This document shows, one piece after another, positions 21,910 to 33,068 of a DNA stretch of 64,000 bases (the stretch's first letter is position 1; the number at the start of each line of letters is the position of its first letter). Below the pieces are notes generated by a model that saw only the letters and a list, made by a program, of their open reading frames with translations, was not told the DNA's origin and made no database searches. Source of the DNA: Enoplolaimus lenunculus (taxonomy: Eukaryota; Nematoda; Enoplea; Enoplida; Thoracostomopsidae); assembly GCA_030248215.1 (NCBI GenBank), contig JASANG010000330.1, forward strand, positions 87,501 through 151,500. Reading direction: 5' to 3'. The translations under genes were made by a program, and so were the position numbers.

Positions 21910-22321
21910 GGCCCAGGGTTACTTTTAATACCGTCCCGGTTTCTGGTGTGTCTGTAAAAGAGTAGGCACAGGCTTATGCTTTGGGAATACGATTTTGCAA
22001 CGCTTAGGCTTAGGCTTCGGCTTAGGAATACGCTTTTGCAACGCTTAGGCTTAGGAATACGCTTTTGGAACGTTTAGGCTTAGGCTTAGTAATACGCTTT
22101 TGCAACGCTTAGGCTTAGGCTTAGGAATACGCTTTTGCAACGCTTAGGCTTAGCCTAGGGAATACACTTTTGCAACGCTTAGGCTTAGCCTTAGGCTTAG
22201 GGATAGGCTTTTGCAACGTTTAGGCTTACGCTTAGGCTCACGCAGACGCTTTTGCAACGCTTAGGCTTAGGCTTAGAAATAAGCTTAATCTATTGCTACG
22301 GCCCTAAAAGTAACATTAGCC
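21910..22321. mobile_element. hAT-like MITE, family B copy 2, with a 35-bp array
   Basis: Left end GGCCCAGGGTTACTTTTAAT, right end CCCTAAAAGTAACATTAGCC. Flanks GATGGAGA and GAGGGATA match at 6 of 8 positions. The core consists of about eight units of roughly 35 bp: CGCTTTTGCAACGCTTAGGC, further TTAGGC hexamers and TTAGGAATA. The array follows the same hexamer logic as family A but is punctuated by a different spacer. Confidence 0.82.
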
Positions 22322-22425
22322 GAGGGATACATGACTCACGGATATTCTTGGATAGAAGACTAAAAACAACACTTTGACATGCTTCAGAATATAACCTGCT
22401 GAATGTTAAAGTGTATAAAATAAAC

Positions 22426-22598
22426 GGCCAATGTTACTTTAAGGGGTGTAACAGTATATTAAGCGTATTTCTAAGCCGAAGCGTTGTAAAAATGTGTTCC
22501 TAAGCCTAAGCCTAAGCAAAAAATGTAATCTACAATCTAAACCTACTCTTTTATAGACTCACCAGAAACCTGGACGCCCCTTAAAGTAAACATGGGCC
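22426..22598. mobile_element. hAT-like MITE, family B copy 3
   Basis: Ends GGCCAATGTTACTTTAAGGG and CCCTTAAAGTAAACATGGGCC are inverted. Flanks AAATAAAC and AAATACAG match at 6 of 8 positions. A short CCTAAG block is followed by the family B tail (ACCTACTCTTTTATAGACTC). Only about 100 bp from family B copy 2. Confidence 0.8.
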
Positions 22599-22606
22599 AA
22601 ATACAG

Positions 22607-23394
22607 TTACCCTCGCGAGATGATATCTTGACTTACCGCCGTTGTATATGGTAGTCAAACAACGAATCCTCAATGATAGTTCGTCCTCATATGGTATACC
22701 TACGGCGTAGCCAGATATGGGAACCTGAAGGGCTATGGCCCCATAAACGTTGAAACAATTTATTTCAGCTAATAACTAAATGTAAGCTTAGATGAATTGA
22801 TTTAAGCTATTGGTGTGACCCTCTTGTGAACCAAATGCTGGCTATGATCATACATTATACGTACGCTACTGTAATTCTTGAACCACAAGTTGGGGGCAAA
22901 CAACTAAAACTGGCCGGGGGGGGGGGGTAAAAGGCTCTTTTAGACCCAGTTGAAACGTAGCTAATAACAGATTAAACTTATTTGTATTTCTACCGAAAAT
23001 ACGTTTGGATATTGGAATTTTGGGACAACTTACGTACCACAGCCTCCTCTCATGACAACTACACGACTGGAAATACCTGGCAGACGGAAACTTAGCGAAG
23101 AACTTAGGTGTAACGCAGGTATAATGACGCAATAGCGACAAAACTATTGAACTGCAAAACTATAGCGACAGAGAGACACACAAAGACGCCGTCATATTTG
23201 AAAGAATAAACCATAATACAACCAAGCGACCGTAGCCAGTGATAATTCCGATACGGTATCAGCTCATTGAATACTTTTCTCGCTAGTGAGCGTAACGAAC
23301 GAGAATATATTTTTTACTCTCAAATGATGATTCTTGTAAAGCTTGTAAAAGTACTTTTTTAATCTATATTTGGAAATTTTATTGATATATATTA
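22607..23394. other. No gene seen
   Basis: Non-coding. Contains a G run near 22.92 kb (about eleven G) and no recognised exon. Confidence 0.3.
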
Positions 23395-23956
23395 GAGATG
23401 TCCCAGGGACAGGATTGTACCTTGGGGTCGTGGACGGCGCCCGGTCAAGCAAAATACACTAAACTTCAAATTATATGTACCTTTTGCGTAAGCATGTACC
23501 TGGGAGTACGGTGTCGTGTTTCGCGTCACGCGACATTGGTTGATTTTTCCATGTTGTGAAGTTAGTGTTATTAAAGCCCCATTCACACGTACAAGTTTTT
23601 GCAGCAAGAACTCGCAGCTACAACGTGCACGAAATACTTGCAGCTTTAAGTGTTTTGAAAGGAACATTCCGATTGACCAATCAAACTGCGGGAGCAAGAA
23701 ATTCAATCGACTTGCAACTGCATTCACAGGTGCGAATTAAATTCAATAGCTTGAATTCCAGTGAAATACGGCTTAATACATTTGTTATTTACCATATCGC
23801 GTCACGCGACATTTTGCCTATGGTAACGTAATAAACTTACCCTGTTGCGTTCGCATTCTGGCTAAATTGTGCCAAGAGACATTGTGTTTCTGGTACAGTC
23901 CATGACACCGTATCGCCCCGGCACCCTCCGGCCCCCCGTCCCGGCCTGGACATCTT
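23395..23956. mobile_element. Composite repeat: GC-rich ended element with a nested family K MITE
   Basis: AGATGTCCCAGGGACAGG near the left and CCCGTCCCGGCCTGGACATCT at the right are loosely inverted. In between, from about 23.57 kb, is family K-type sequence (CACACGTACAAGTTTTTGCAGC). CGCGTCACGCGACATT occurs twice, at about 23.52 and 23.80 kb, close to both sides of the K-like insert. Confidence 0.4.
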
Positions 23957-24205
23957 TAATATATACACCACATGCCTAACTTGGATACACCCGGCGGAAA
24001 ACGTAGAAAAATATACGTTATGTGGGGCACAAAAGCCGTAAAACCTACACTGAAGTCTGTTGTTTATCAAAAGGGTCAATGATAACTTGCGTGATTAGCC
24101 GTCATAAAACGTATTTCAAACTTTCTAAGGGCACACGCCACTAAACTCGTGTGCTAAAAACTAAAAACAGTACGAAATTAGCATTTCAACGATAGCTAAA
24201 ATGAT
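23957..24205. other. No gene seen
   Basis: Non-coding spacer. Confidence 0.3.
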
Positions 24206-24371
24206 TAATGTTACTTTAAGGAGCGGTTACTGTAGCCAAACCATATTGCTAAACCTAAACCTCAGCGTAGGAATAATTCTAAGCTTAAAACTGAGAAAAA
24301 AATTAGTCTAATGCCTGAGTCCGATTGCAGTCCAGAGGAGAAAATTGTACGCCCCTGAAACTAACATGGGT
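24206..24371. mobile_element. Decayed family B MITE
   Basis: TTAATGTTACTTTAAGGAGCGG at the left and GAAACTAACATGGG at the right match family B termini, with a few CCTAAACC hexamers inside. No target duplication remains visible. Confidence 0.6.
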
Positions 24372-24490
24372 CGCGATCGCCACAATGCCTAATGAAAATA
24401 CAGTTCCGTAACATAATATAGTGACTGACGTATATATGTGGACTGAACCAGGAAATCCGGTTGGGTGGTCAGGTCTCCGGACCCTAACCA

Positions 24491-24712
24491 CACTGCAAAA
24501 ATGGTAAGTCAAATTGACTCTCTCCGAAACAGGTTTTTCCGGACGACACAAAGTGAGTCAAAACTCGACTCTGCCAGAGTCAAATTCGACTAACGCGAGT
24601 CGCCCAACGAGTGGAAAATAAATCTGGAAAAGTCGAATTTTGACTCAATTTGTGCAGTCCCGAAAAGCATATTTCGGAGATAGTCAATTTGACTCACCAT
24701 TTTTTTGCAGTG
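24491..24712. mobile_element. MITE, family G (CACTGCAAAAA termini)
   Basis: CACTGCAAAAATGGTAAGTC at the left and GACTCACCATTTTTTTGCAGTG at the right form a near-perfect inverted repeat of about 28 bp. The interior continues the palindrome with GAGTCAAATTCGACT-type blocks. TGAGTCA or TGACTCA, the AP-1 consensus, occurs three times. A truncated second copy starts at 28.53 kb. Confidence 0.75.
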
Positions 24713-25087
24713 CAAGGACCTGTTAACCACACCGTCTCGCTCTAAAACGCACCGGTTAAATATATAATGCTTAACCCAACGGTGGGTTAGAAATAGCGTA
24801 ACGCTGGTATATGCAAGTATCCAAGAGGTCTCAGGCATTCCGGTGATTATTGCACCCCTTCCTACAGAAAAAATAATCAAAAATTTACTCATAACAATGA
24901 TAATATATACTTGAAATCCCTGGTATTATAGCATTAAGCCGTCTGTGATAACAATGACCACGTCTTTATATACTTCGCTTCACAGAGAAACCTCTCCCGA
25001 TGTAGAAAAGAATCTCCGAAACCTCAAGGGTCCGTAAACAGGATGGGGGACTGCTGCCTGCCCAAACCTCTACACTAAGCAAATTAT

Positions 25088-25416
25088 GGCCCATGTATAG
25101 AACAGTTCCGGAACAGTGGAATAACCATATTCTTAAGCCTAAGCCTAAGCTTAAGCCTAATCCTAAGCTTAAGCCTAATCCTAAGCCTAAGCCTAAGCCT
25201 AATCCCAAGTTCCTGCGGGGCTGCAATAGAGTCAGTTGAAGCTTTAGACTAACTTTTTTGGCTTAGGCTTAAGTCTAAGCCCAAGCCTAATCCTGAGCCT
25301 AATTCTAATCCTAAGCCTAAGTCTAAGTCAAACCCAAAAAGTTAGTCTAAAGCTTAAACTGACTCTAATCCAGCCCCGCAGGAAAAACGTATCCGGCCCT
25401 GTTCAATACATGGGCC
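25088..25416. mobile_element. hAT-like MITE, family A copy 7, double-ended
   Basis: GGCCCATGTATAGAACAGTT at the left, CCCTGTTCAATACATGGGCC at the right. Flanks CAAATTAT and CAACTTAT differ at one of eight positions. Besides the array, it has an internal inverted duplication: CCTGCGGGGCTGCAATAGAG near 25.21 kb faces TCTAATCCAGCCCCGCAGG near 25.37 kb. It looks like two family A halves joined. Confidence 0.85.
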
Positions 25417-26919
25417 CAACTTATTATTGAACTGTAAAACATTTAAAAAAATAACGTTGATACTGCGTTTTTGCAGTTTTGTATGAGATCAGCTTAGTGT
25501 GGGCTAACGAAACAAATTGATTCCCTACCAAGCTAATCTAGGCGGATATGTTCTATTATAGAACGCTTTAAAACGTTGATATGAGTGCAAGCCAACGCTA
25601 GCAAAACAGCTGAAAAGTGTCCCCACATTTCTATCGTGTGACGGGTGACATAAAACAGCGAAAAATGCATACGCAGCATACAAAAAATGTTTGACAAAAC
25701 CAAGAGTCAATAATGACCCTTTTTTACAAGAGCGTGCAACTGGGCACATTTTGTGTAGAAAAGAATGTATTCGGCACGCGTTGCATTTTTGCACTACCAT
25801 CCCCCTCTTATCCAGATGGAAGGTACAACCGGTGCGAATCATGGAACTTTATGTATGCAGCGTCAAACATGGTCTCCTTATAGTTTAATTTAGGGATATT
25901 CATGTGATAGCGACGCCCCCACTAAACAAGGGGGTCGGACAAATACACAACACCCGGCGGTACATTTTGTACAAAGCAGGACTCCAAGAGTTGCACACTC
26001 TTGTCATGATTCACTCCTAATAAAACTAAAATACCAGCTGGGTGGGGGTACAGGAGTACAAAGAAAACAATTCAGTATTCTTAAAGTAAAGGCGTATTTA
26101 GGGGGTGAATAAGTAGCCAATCAAATGTTTTTAAAAAATAGTTAAAGCCACAAGCCATATATTCAAAAATCAACCCAATGTTACTTTTACGGGTATCCCG
26201 TTGGTCCACGAAACAGTACCGTAAAATCCAAGTAAGGAATCGCCCAGGAGCGGACGGTTGATGAAAAAACGATTGGCACATTCCCGTTGAGTACCCATAG
26301 CCTTAATAGACTTCACGCTTCAACGTTATTAGACTTAGTTTTAAGCTTATACGCTAAACGTTAGCGTTATGAAAAGGCTTTTAGGCTGATCTTTACGATG
26401 CTAAATGCAGCATTGACCCTGAACCTACTTAACAGTAGTATTCTCTTGAACCAGAAATCATGACCACGTTGTCGATGTGTATGACTTTTTCTTTCTACAA
26501 ACGTTACTATTACAAACGTGCCAACTTTTTTTCTTAAAGATATGGGTTTCTAACCAGCTATAAGGAACCGTATATATAAGCGTAGTATAAGGCGGTTCTT
26601 CTCTACAGGGTTCGTCGTACACTTAGCATTGTAGGCAGCATAAAGCGCAAGCAAACGCGATGTGGGACCTTAGGCACAGAGCTGTGTTAAAAACTATAAA
26701 ATATATGCAACAAAAGACAACAACAGCACACAGCAAGACGCAACTCGGGATTGAATACGGTTGAACCGGAGATGGAATCCTTTTTAGGTTCGCGGAAAGT
26801 CATTATTTTTACCGGTTTTAACTTTGTGGATTGTGCAGGTCAAAAAATTTGTTTATAAATGTTATACATAAAGGTATTCGTTTTGCTGTGATACGGAATC
26901 CTGGATACGTTCATGATAA
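25417..26919. other. No gene seen
   Basis: About 1.5 kb of non-coding DNA with no clear repeat family, apart from a fragment near 26.17 kb reading CCCAATGTTACTTTTACGGG, the start of a family B terminus. Confidence 0.35.
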
Positions 26920-26920
26920 C

Positions 26921-26922
26921 AA

Positions 26923-26971
<49 letters not shown>

Positions 26972-27679
26972 CAGGGTGCAACCGGAATTACGGTTCCGGT
27001 TCAAACACTTTTTCACCTTCCGGTTCCGGTTCCGGTAAATTTTTACCGGAATTAAAAATTCCGGTATTTAAATTTGGTAAGTAGAAATTAAGATAGTTTA
27101 CGAAAAAATGACGATAAAAATTAAATAGATTTCATTCGTATATATAGTATATAAACCTTGACAATCGCCGAAAATAAACCATTCAGTTCCGTAGATTATG
27201 AAAAACTAAAATACAGCTGAAAAAGTGAATACCTATCTCCAACTAGGGTTATTTCACCAATAATATTACAAAAAAGAAAATTAAAATGAATTTTTCAGTG
27301 ACATGTATTTTTCATTTTCCGGTTCCGGTTCCGGTGATTTTTTTCAAATTCCGGTTCCCGTTCCGGTAAATTGTCATTCCGGTTGCACCCTGACAACAAC
27401 AACAACAACAACAACAACAAGCAACAACAACAACAACAAAAACAACAACAACAACATCAACAACAACAACCAGAACAACAAAAACAACAGCAGCAACAAC
27501 AACCAGAACAACAAAAACAACAACAACAACAACAACAACAACCGGAACAACAAAAACAACAACAACAACAACAACCAGAACAACAAAAACAACAACAACA
27601 ACCAGAACAACAAAAACAACAGCAGCAACAACAACCAGAACAACAAAAACAACAGCAGCAACAACAACCAGAACAACAA

Positions 27680-27710
<31 letters not shown>

Positions 27711-28137
27711 CGGAACAACAAAAACAACAACAACAACAACAACCAGAACAACAAAAACAACAACAACAACAACAACCAGAACAACAAAAACAACAGCAGC
27801 AACAACAACCAGAACAACAAAAACAACAACAACAACAACAACAACAACCGGAACAACAAAAACAACAACAACAACAACAACCAGAACAACAAAAACAACA
27901 ACAACAACCGGAACAAAAACAACAACAACAACAACAACAACCAGAACAACAACAACAACAGCAGCAACAACAACCAGAACAACAAAAACAACAACAACAA
28001 CAACAACAACCGGAACAAAAACAACAACAACAACAACAACCGGAACAAAAACAACAACAACAACAACAACAACAACCAGAACAACAAAAACAACAACAAC
28101 AGCCAGAACAACAATAACAAGCAACAACAACAACAAC
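26921..28137. repeat. (CAA)n microsatellite array interrupted by a MITE
   Basis: Left arm about 50 bp (26921-26970), right arm about 745 bp (27393-28137). The right arm has a higher-order pattern in which CCAGAACAACAAAAACAACA recurs among pure CAA runs, with some CAG and CCG variants. The trinucleotide period leaves every frame open on both strands (poly-Asn, poly-Gln, poly-Thr; poly-Val, poly-Leu, poly-Cys). The long open frames are not evidence of genes. Confidence 0.93.
26972..27392. mobile_element. hAT-like CCGG-rich MITE, family C, inside the (CAA)n array
   Basis: CAGGGTGCAACCGGAATTAC at the left, CATTCCGGTTGCACCCTG at the right. Flanks ACAACAAT and ACAACAAC differ at one position. CCGGTTCCGGTTCCGG blocks sit at both ends and the middle is AT-rich. 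The interior matches the copies at 42.7 and 59.6 kb (AAACCTTGACAATCGCCGAA). Confidence 0.88.
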
Positions 28138-28530
28138 AACAACGCAGAGTTGCACTGAAGACGAACTAAAACCGGTCCTAAACCATATTTCACTATCACA
28201 TTTTACCTCAATTTTGTTGATTATACGCCAGGTTATGCGACAACGCCGGCACACGGCGTAAAAAAGTACTTAAATGAGTGAGAAAATGACCGAATGTCGC
28301 TATCGAATGTAATCGGTCAGAAAATGGTATCTTGGGAAAAGACACTAAATTATTTGATTATTAAAAACTTCGCCTGCAAGTCGCGTGGGTCGCGCTGTTG
28401 GAAATAAATATCATTAAAAATGCTTTTTGTAGCAAATAGAGCTTCGGTTACGGTTGTTGTATAATTTTTGCCGGAAGTGCGAAAAATATTTAGTTATGGA
28501 GTGTTTTGTAGTTTTTATCTAAGCTGTGTA
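28138..28530. other. No gene seen
   Basis: Non-coding spacer. Confidence 0.3.
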
Positions 28531-28640
28531 CACTGCAAAAACTGGTGAGTCAAATTGACTGTTCGAAATAGGTTTTTCGGGAGTACACAAACTGAGTCAA
28601 ATTCGACTCCGCCAGAGTCTAGCGTGCGACTCAGTGAGTC
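28531..28640. mobile_element. Truncated family G MITE
   Basis: Starts CACTGCAAAAACTGGTGAGT as the copy at 24.49 kb does and keeps its GAGTCAAATTCGACTC motifs. The right terminus is missing. Confidence 0.6.
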
Positions 28641-28749
28641 GTTAAGTAAGCTTGTTTGTAACTTTGGGACAATTTTGAACGCTTCAATAGCGAAGAATTC
28701 TCAAAATAAAATTTACTAACATTTTTTGACAACACCTCACACATCAAGG

Positions 28750-28970
28750 TTCATATTCTAAAATGTGTATAGCAGCTATCATCAGTTCGTAATAGACTTT
28801 CAAACTTGCTAACTATTGCATTTGCTGAACTCAAAATTGCTACTGGAGTAGAGTAAATCTAATACAAAAAATTTACCGAATTTTGAACCGCAGCATTCAC
28901 TGGTTCAAAAGTTACAAGACCTATCAGCAACTGATAATAGGTGCTACACACATTTGTGAATACGGTCTTT
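28750..28970. mobile_element. MITE, family H copy 2
   Basis: TTCATATTCTAAAATGTG and TATAGCAGCTATCATCAGTT at the left; AACTGATAATAGGTGCTAC and CACATTTGTGAATACG at the right. Same ends and interior as the 10.9 kb copy. Confidence 0.6.
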
Positions 28971-29125
28971 AAAATTAATAACCATTCCTCCATTATTTTT
29001 CTTCGGATCCGACAAAATTTGGCTGTTAAATTTTCACCTTTTGGTTCACCCCTGCCGGCCAGCATTTCTAGTAGTTCCATAAACAAAAACGGACGTCGAT
29101 CTTTTGATGGTGGTACACTGTTAGT

Positions 29126-29339
29126 GGCAATGTTACTTTAAGGGGCGTAACATTAGATTAAGCGTATTCCTAAGCCAAAGCCAAAGCCTAAGCCTAAGCC
29201 TAAGCCTAAGCCTGCGCGTTGCAAAAATGTGTTCCTAAGCCTAAACCTAAGTCTAAGCAAAAAATGTAACCTAGAATCTAAACCTACTCTTTTATAGACC
29301 CGCCAGAAACCTGGACGCTCCTTAAACTAACATCGGCCC
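29126..29339. mobile_element. hAT-like MITE, family B copy 4
   Basis: GGCAATGTTACTTTAAGGGG at the left, CTCCTTAAACTAACATCGGCC at the right. Flanks CTGTTAGT and CTGCTTGT match at 6 of 8 positions. It contains about seven CCTAAG hexamers and the family B tail (AACCTACTCTTTTATAGACC). Confidence 0.8.
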
Positions 29340-30559
29340 TGCTTGTTAAGACTTAATTATTCTTGGCTTCCCCAGATCCGACGTGTACAAAAACACACAA
29401 ATTGGTGTAACACAAGCTTTCATCGCCAGCAACCAAAACATAAGTATTACGGATAGAAGATACATTAACTTACAAGCACACAATAAAACCATGGACGTAT
29501 GCCAAGGGGTGGGTTGAATAGATATATCCCCGTTTTGAACCTTCGCCAAAAATAACTTTGCTTTCGAATGACCTTCTGGCATTTGAAGCCAACAAGATTA
29601 TTGCGTTCTGAACTAAAATCAAGGGTCCGCTCCTGGTCTACACTGACCCGACGAACAGTTACGGTTCGCTTTTTCTACTCTGTAATTACCGTCGTCGTAG
29701 GTTTGTTTCACCTATTAGACTACAACTTGCCGACGGAGAAAAATACAGCACAACGCAAACGAATCGAACATCTACAGTAAAACTGGCACGGGTCTTTTCA
29801 GAAACCACTATTAAAATATTGGCTTTTAGAATGATGGCATCGGCAAATCGTTAACACTGATTCAATAATACAGTGTCTTGCAAAATCCAAAATAGTACAG
29901 GAGGACGCAACCCTGCACGCCTCCCCCCCTTAGAAAACAGTTGAAAATATTGTCATTACGAGACTAACCATGGCTAAATGACTACATAAATATATACATA
30001 TATACATATATAAAAATATATACATACATACATATGTATGTATAACACTCACACGACATAAGCTGAAATTATGAAAAGTACGCGTTTGCCTAAAATAATG
30101 CGAGGTAATACGATAATAAACAATAATATTAACACCTTATTGAACAAATACAAACCTAAAGCGATCCTTGTACAGGTATGCCATAAAGGCACCGCATAAG
30201 AATTATATATATGGTACCGATCATACGTATGTACGAGGTACTCGTCGAAATAGTACAAAGACATTCTGTAGTACACTTTCCTCCATACTTAAAAGCTAAG
30301 GCTTGGGCTAAGGCAATAGGTAAGACTTAAACCTAAACCTAAATGCGACGGAGTGTGTGTAAGAGCCGAAGACGAAAAAAATAGACACTTTGGTAGGCGG
30401 TTGAAATAAACAGCTGTCAGGTTTGAATTAGTTATTTCCTGGTTTGGCATATAAATTTAACTTGTATTATTTATATAATGTAGGTTATGCATATAAACTA
30501 TTATATTACCATGTAAATAGTCTATATTATATTTAGAAGAAAGCTTGTATCGTGGATAA
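29340..30559. other. No gene seen; small AT microsatellite near 29.99-30.05 kb
   Basis: Non-coding; a 60-bp ATATATACATATATA-type tract is the only repeat recognised. A few degenerate hexamers (AGGCTTGGGCTAAGGC) appear near 30.3 kb. Confidence 0.3.
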
Positions 30560-30807
30560 CATGCTAGGGAGTAAAAAATTGCAGTGAAGCATACGAGATT
30601 TTGTCGTAAAAGTTTAACCTTGCAATATCGCTCAAGATTTTGATACAATAAAAATAAACATTTAATAATTCAACGCATAGTTGAAAACTGGAAGGCGGGA
30701 TAAAAATAAATAACAGTCTGTAACCGAATAACAAGTGGGTACCCCCTGGAGACGCCAAATAAATATCAGCCACCCTTATATTCGTGTCACCACAGTAGAC
30801 TAAAATT
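30560..30807. mobile_element. TA-flanked MITE, family F, right part
   Basis: Carries ATAAAAATAAATAACAGTCT as at 37.27 kb and ends GTGTCACCACAGTA, the family F terminus followed by TA. The left end is not recognisable. Confidence 0.6.
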
Positions 30808-31285
30808 TTCTTAGGGGTGTTGTGCAAATCTGGCTATGAAATCGATTGGGATGCAAGAGCAATTTAATATGTTGTCTGTTGGTTATCTATTGTTAAACCA
30901 CAAGGGCTTTTTTTGCCTTGGAAACATGAATATATAATGAAACAAATCTTCTCATTAACCAGGTTTGTATAGGAAAACCTTATATAAGGAAAACTGGCGA
31001 TATTAATTAACGTGAATAAAAATAATGAGTTAGTTATATATTTCTATTTTATGCCGACGTTTTGCAACAATTGTCGGATTCTGAAATTTTTGCATATTTG
31101 GGCTTACAAATCGACCTCCCGCTGCGGTAGCATGTTTGCTGAAGGTTCCGAAAATTTCGGCAGTGCTCCGGCTCAGGTTATGGTACTAGAAAATTTATTG
31201 ATCTCTGGCTTCGAAATTTTCTATGTTCGGTTGCAGTTTTTTGAGTGGTGGTAGATATACGCCTACTACCCAAGAATCCCGGTAC

Positions 31286-31600
31286 TGTATTGACCCGAAT
31301 AAGAGGGGGTCTGATATTTTTTTGGCGTCTCCAGAGGGTACCACCCTTGTTATTCGGTTACGGACTGTTATTTATTTTTAACCCACGCTCCACCACCCTT
31401 CGTTACTGATATATATCCGGTACTGCAACTATCCGTGGAATTAAACGTTTATTTGTGTTGTGTCAATAGCTTATTAAAAAAATTTGGTCCTGGAGTCATT
31501 TGCGCTACAATTTGGGATAATTGACATTTATGGGCTCTAATTAAGGTTTAAGGACTCTATCCGCTTACGGACTCTTATTAGGGATACGGACTACTATTGT
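31286..31600. mobile_element. TA-flanked MITE, family F, left part
   Basis: After TA, CTGTATTGACCCGAATAAGA followed by the interior known from 15.98 kb (GGTTACGGACTGTTATTTAT, TTCGTTACTGATATATATCC). The right terminus is lost. Confidence 0.65.
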
Positions 31601-31650
31601 TTCATCCATATGTCTTTTCCTTGTATCAGACAGCATTTTCGATTGGTCTC

Positions 31651-31652
<2 letters not shown>

Positions 31653-31728
<76 letters not shown>
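31653..31728. repeat. (AT)n microsatellite, about 38 units
   Basis: An uninterrupted TA dinucleotide run of about 76 bp. Confidence 0.97.
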
Positions 31729-31730
<2 letters not shown>

Positions 31731-33068
31731 CCCACAAAAATGACAACACAAACGTAATTGATAATGAATTAATTAACATTTAATAAATAGTAAATAATCT
31801 ATATGTCGGTATAATTCTATAAAGAGTATTAATTTTGACGCATTTTTACTTTTATGGTTCTGAGGATACAAAATACTATAACTTTATCAAAAGAATTATA
31901 TAACACCAAAGTAATGAAGATTTATCACGCAATTTTTCAATACAGATATGCTGCAATTTTTCGAAATGAAGTAAATTACGAAATTCATTCAAAATCTTAA
32001 TGTCGTTATTACTATACGTTTACACCATAGTCACTACTGTATTCAAAACTGTGCGCTTTATTTAAAACCAGACATTTCGTACAATCTATATTTTAAAACT
32101 GCGTTTCTGCAATGTTGTTATTAAGTTGTTTGGTGTTACGCTAATTTTCTACGAAATTTCGGAAATTCTGTCCTGAAAATAGACAAAATAAAACAAACGC
32201 GCAAGACAGATAAATTTTGTAAAATTGTGCAAAAATTTACCACTGAAATTCCCGGAACCTCCGGCAAAAATTCTACCAGAGTCGGAGGCAGACCTCGGTT
32301 GTACCCTGATATGTTACAACTGGAACGCCAACATACATATTCTGGACAGCGTCCAGCTCTAATTTTATACAAATATGTGAAATAAATCGTTTACTAAAGT
32401 TTTGTTTACCGGTTTCCAGTTCCTCCTTTGGCTTCGGAATTACCTCTGACCGCCCTTTTACATTTTGAAACCACTGTAATGATTGTAAATCAAAATGGTG
32501 ACCCCTAGGCCAGAATTCATGACACTACACTAATTTGTTGACCACTGACCAGTTCCATGTTGCACAAACCCTGTATTGCCGTTGAATGGTCAATAACATA
32601 GTAGCTCAGCATAACGAATTAGACGAATAACTTTACTAATAGATTAAAAAGGTCAAGGTCAGACTGAAAGGTTGAAAAATGCCCATATTTTGCGTAGTAT
32701 TGATTACCAGGTTTGAGTTGTAAGTAGGCTTTGCAAGTTCACGAACTAAACGCAAGCAGCAAGTTTCGACATTTAGCAAATATTTTTCAAATACGCAGCT
32801 GATGCAGCACGCAGTTTAAAAACCTGAGGAAAGAAGCTATATACGAAGCTGATACAGCACACTTTCACTAAGCAAAGCATACAATGATTCAAGAACAGCT
32901 TTCAGCTGCTATCACAGTGGTTCCTGATCTACTTTATTCAAACGCTCCACTCCGACTGTTCCGTGTGAATTAAAATTTATTACTTAATCTTCGCTTCACT
33001 AGCACAACCCAAAATTGTAGATTTGCCGTAATACTTAAAGTTTATAGTAAGGCATATGACGTTATTTA
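31729..33068. other. No gene seen; two CCGG-type MITE remnants
   Basis: A right terminus of family C type ends near 32029 (TACGTTTACACCATAG) and another at 32308 (CTCGGTTGTACCCTG). Their left ends are not recognisable. The remainder is non-coding. Confidence 0.4.

Noticed and set aside
5913-22290. Interstitial telomere, or evidence for a nematode, from (TTAGGC)n
   Set aside because: TTAGGC is the nematode telomere repeat, but here the arrays sit between transposon ends with target duplications, occur many times, and are broken by spacers. They are transposon cargo and say nothing firm about the phylum.
27303-28254. Long open frames (250-295 residues) on both strands
   Set aside because: They translate a (CAA)n array into poly-Asn, poly-Gln, poly-Val, poly-Leu and poly-Cys. 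A trinucleotide repeat leaves all frames open; no start context or flanking domain supports a gene.
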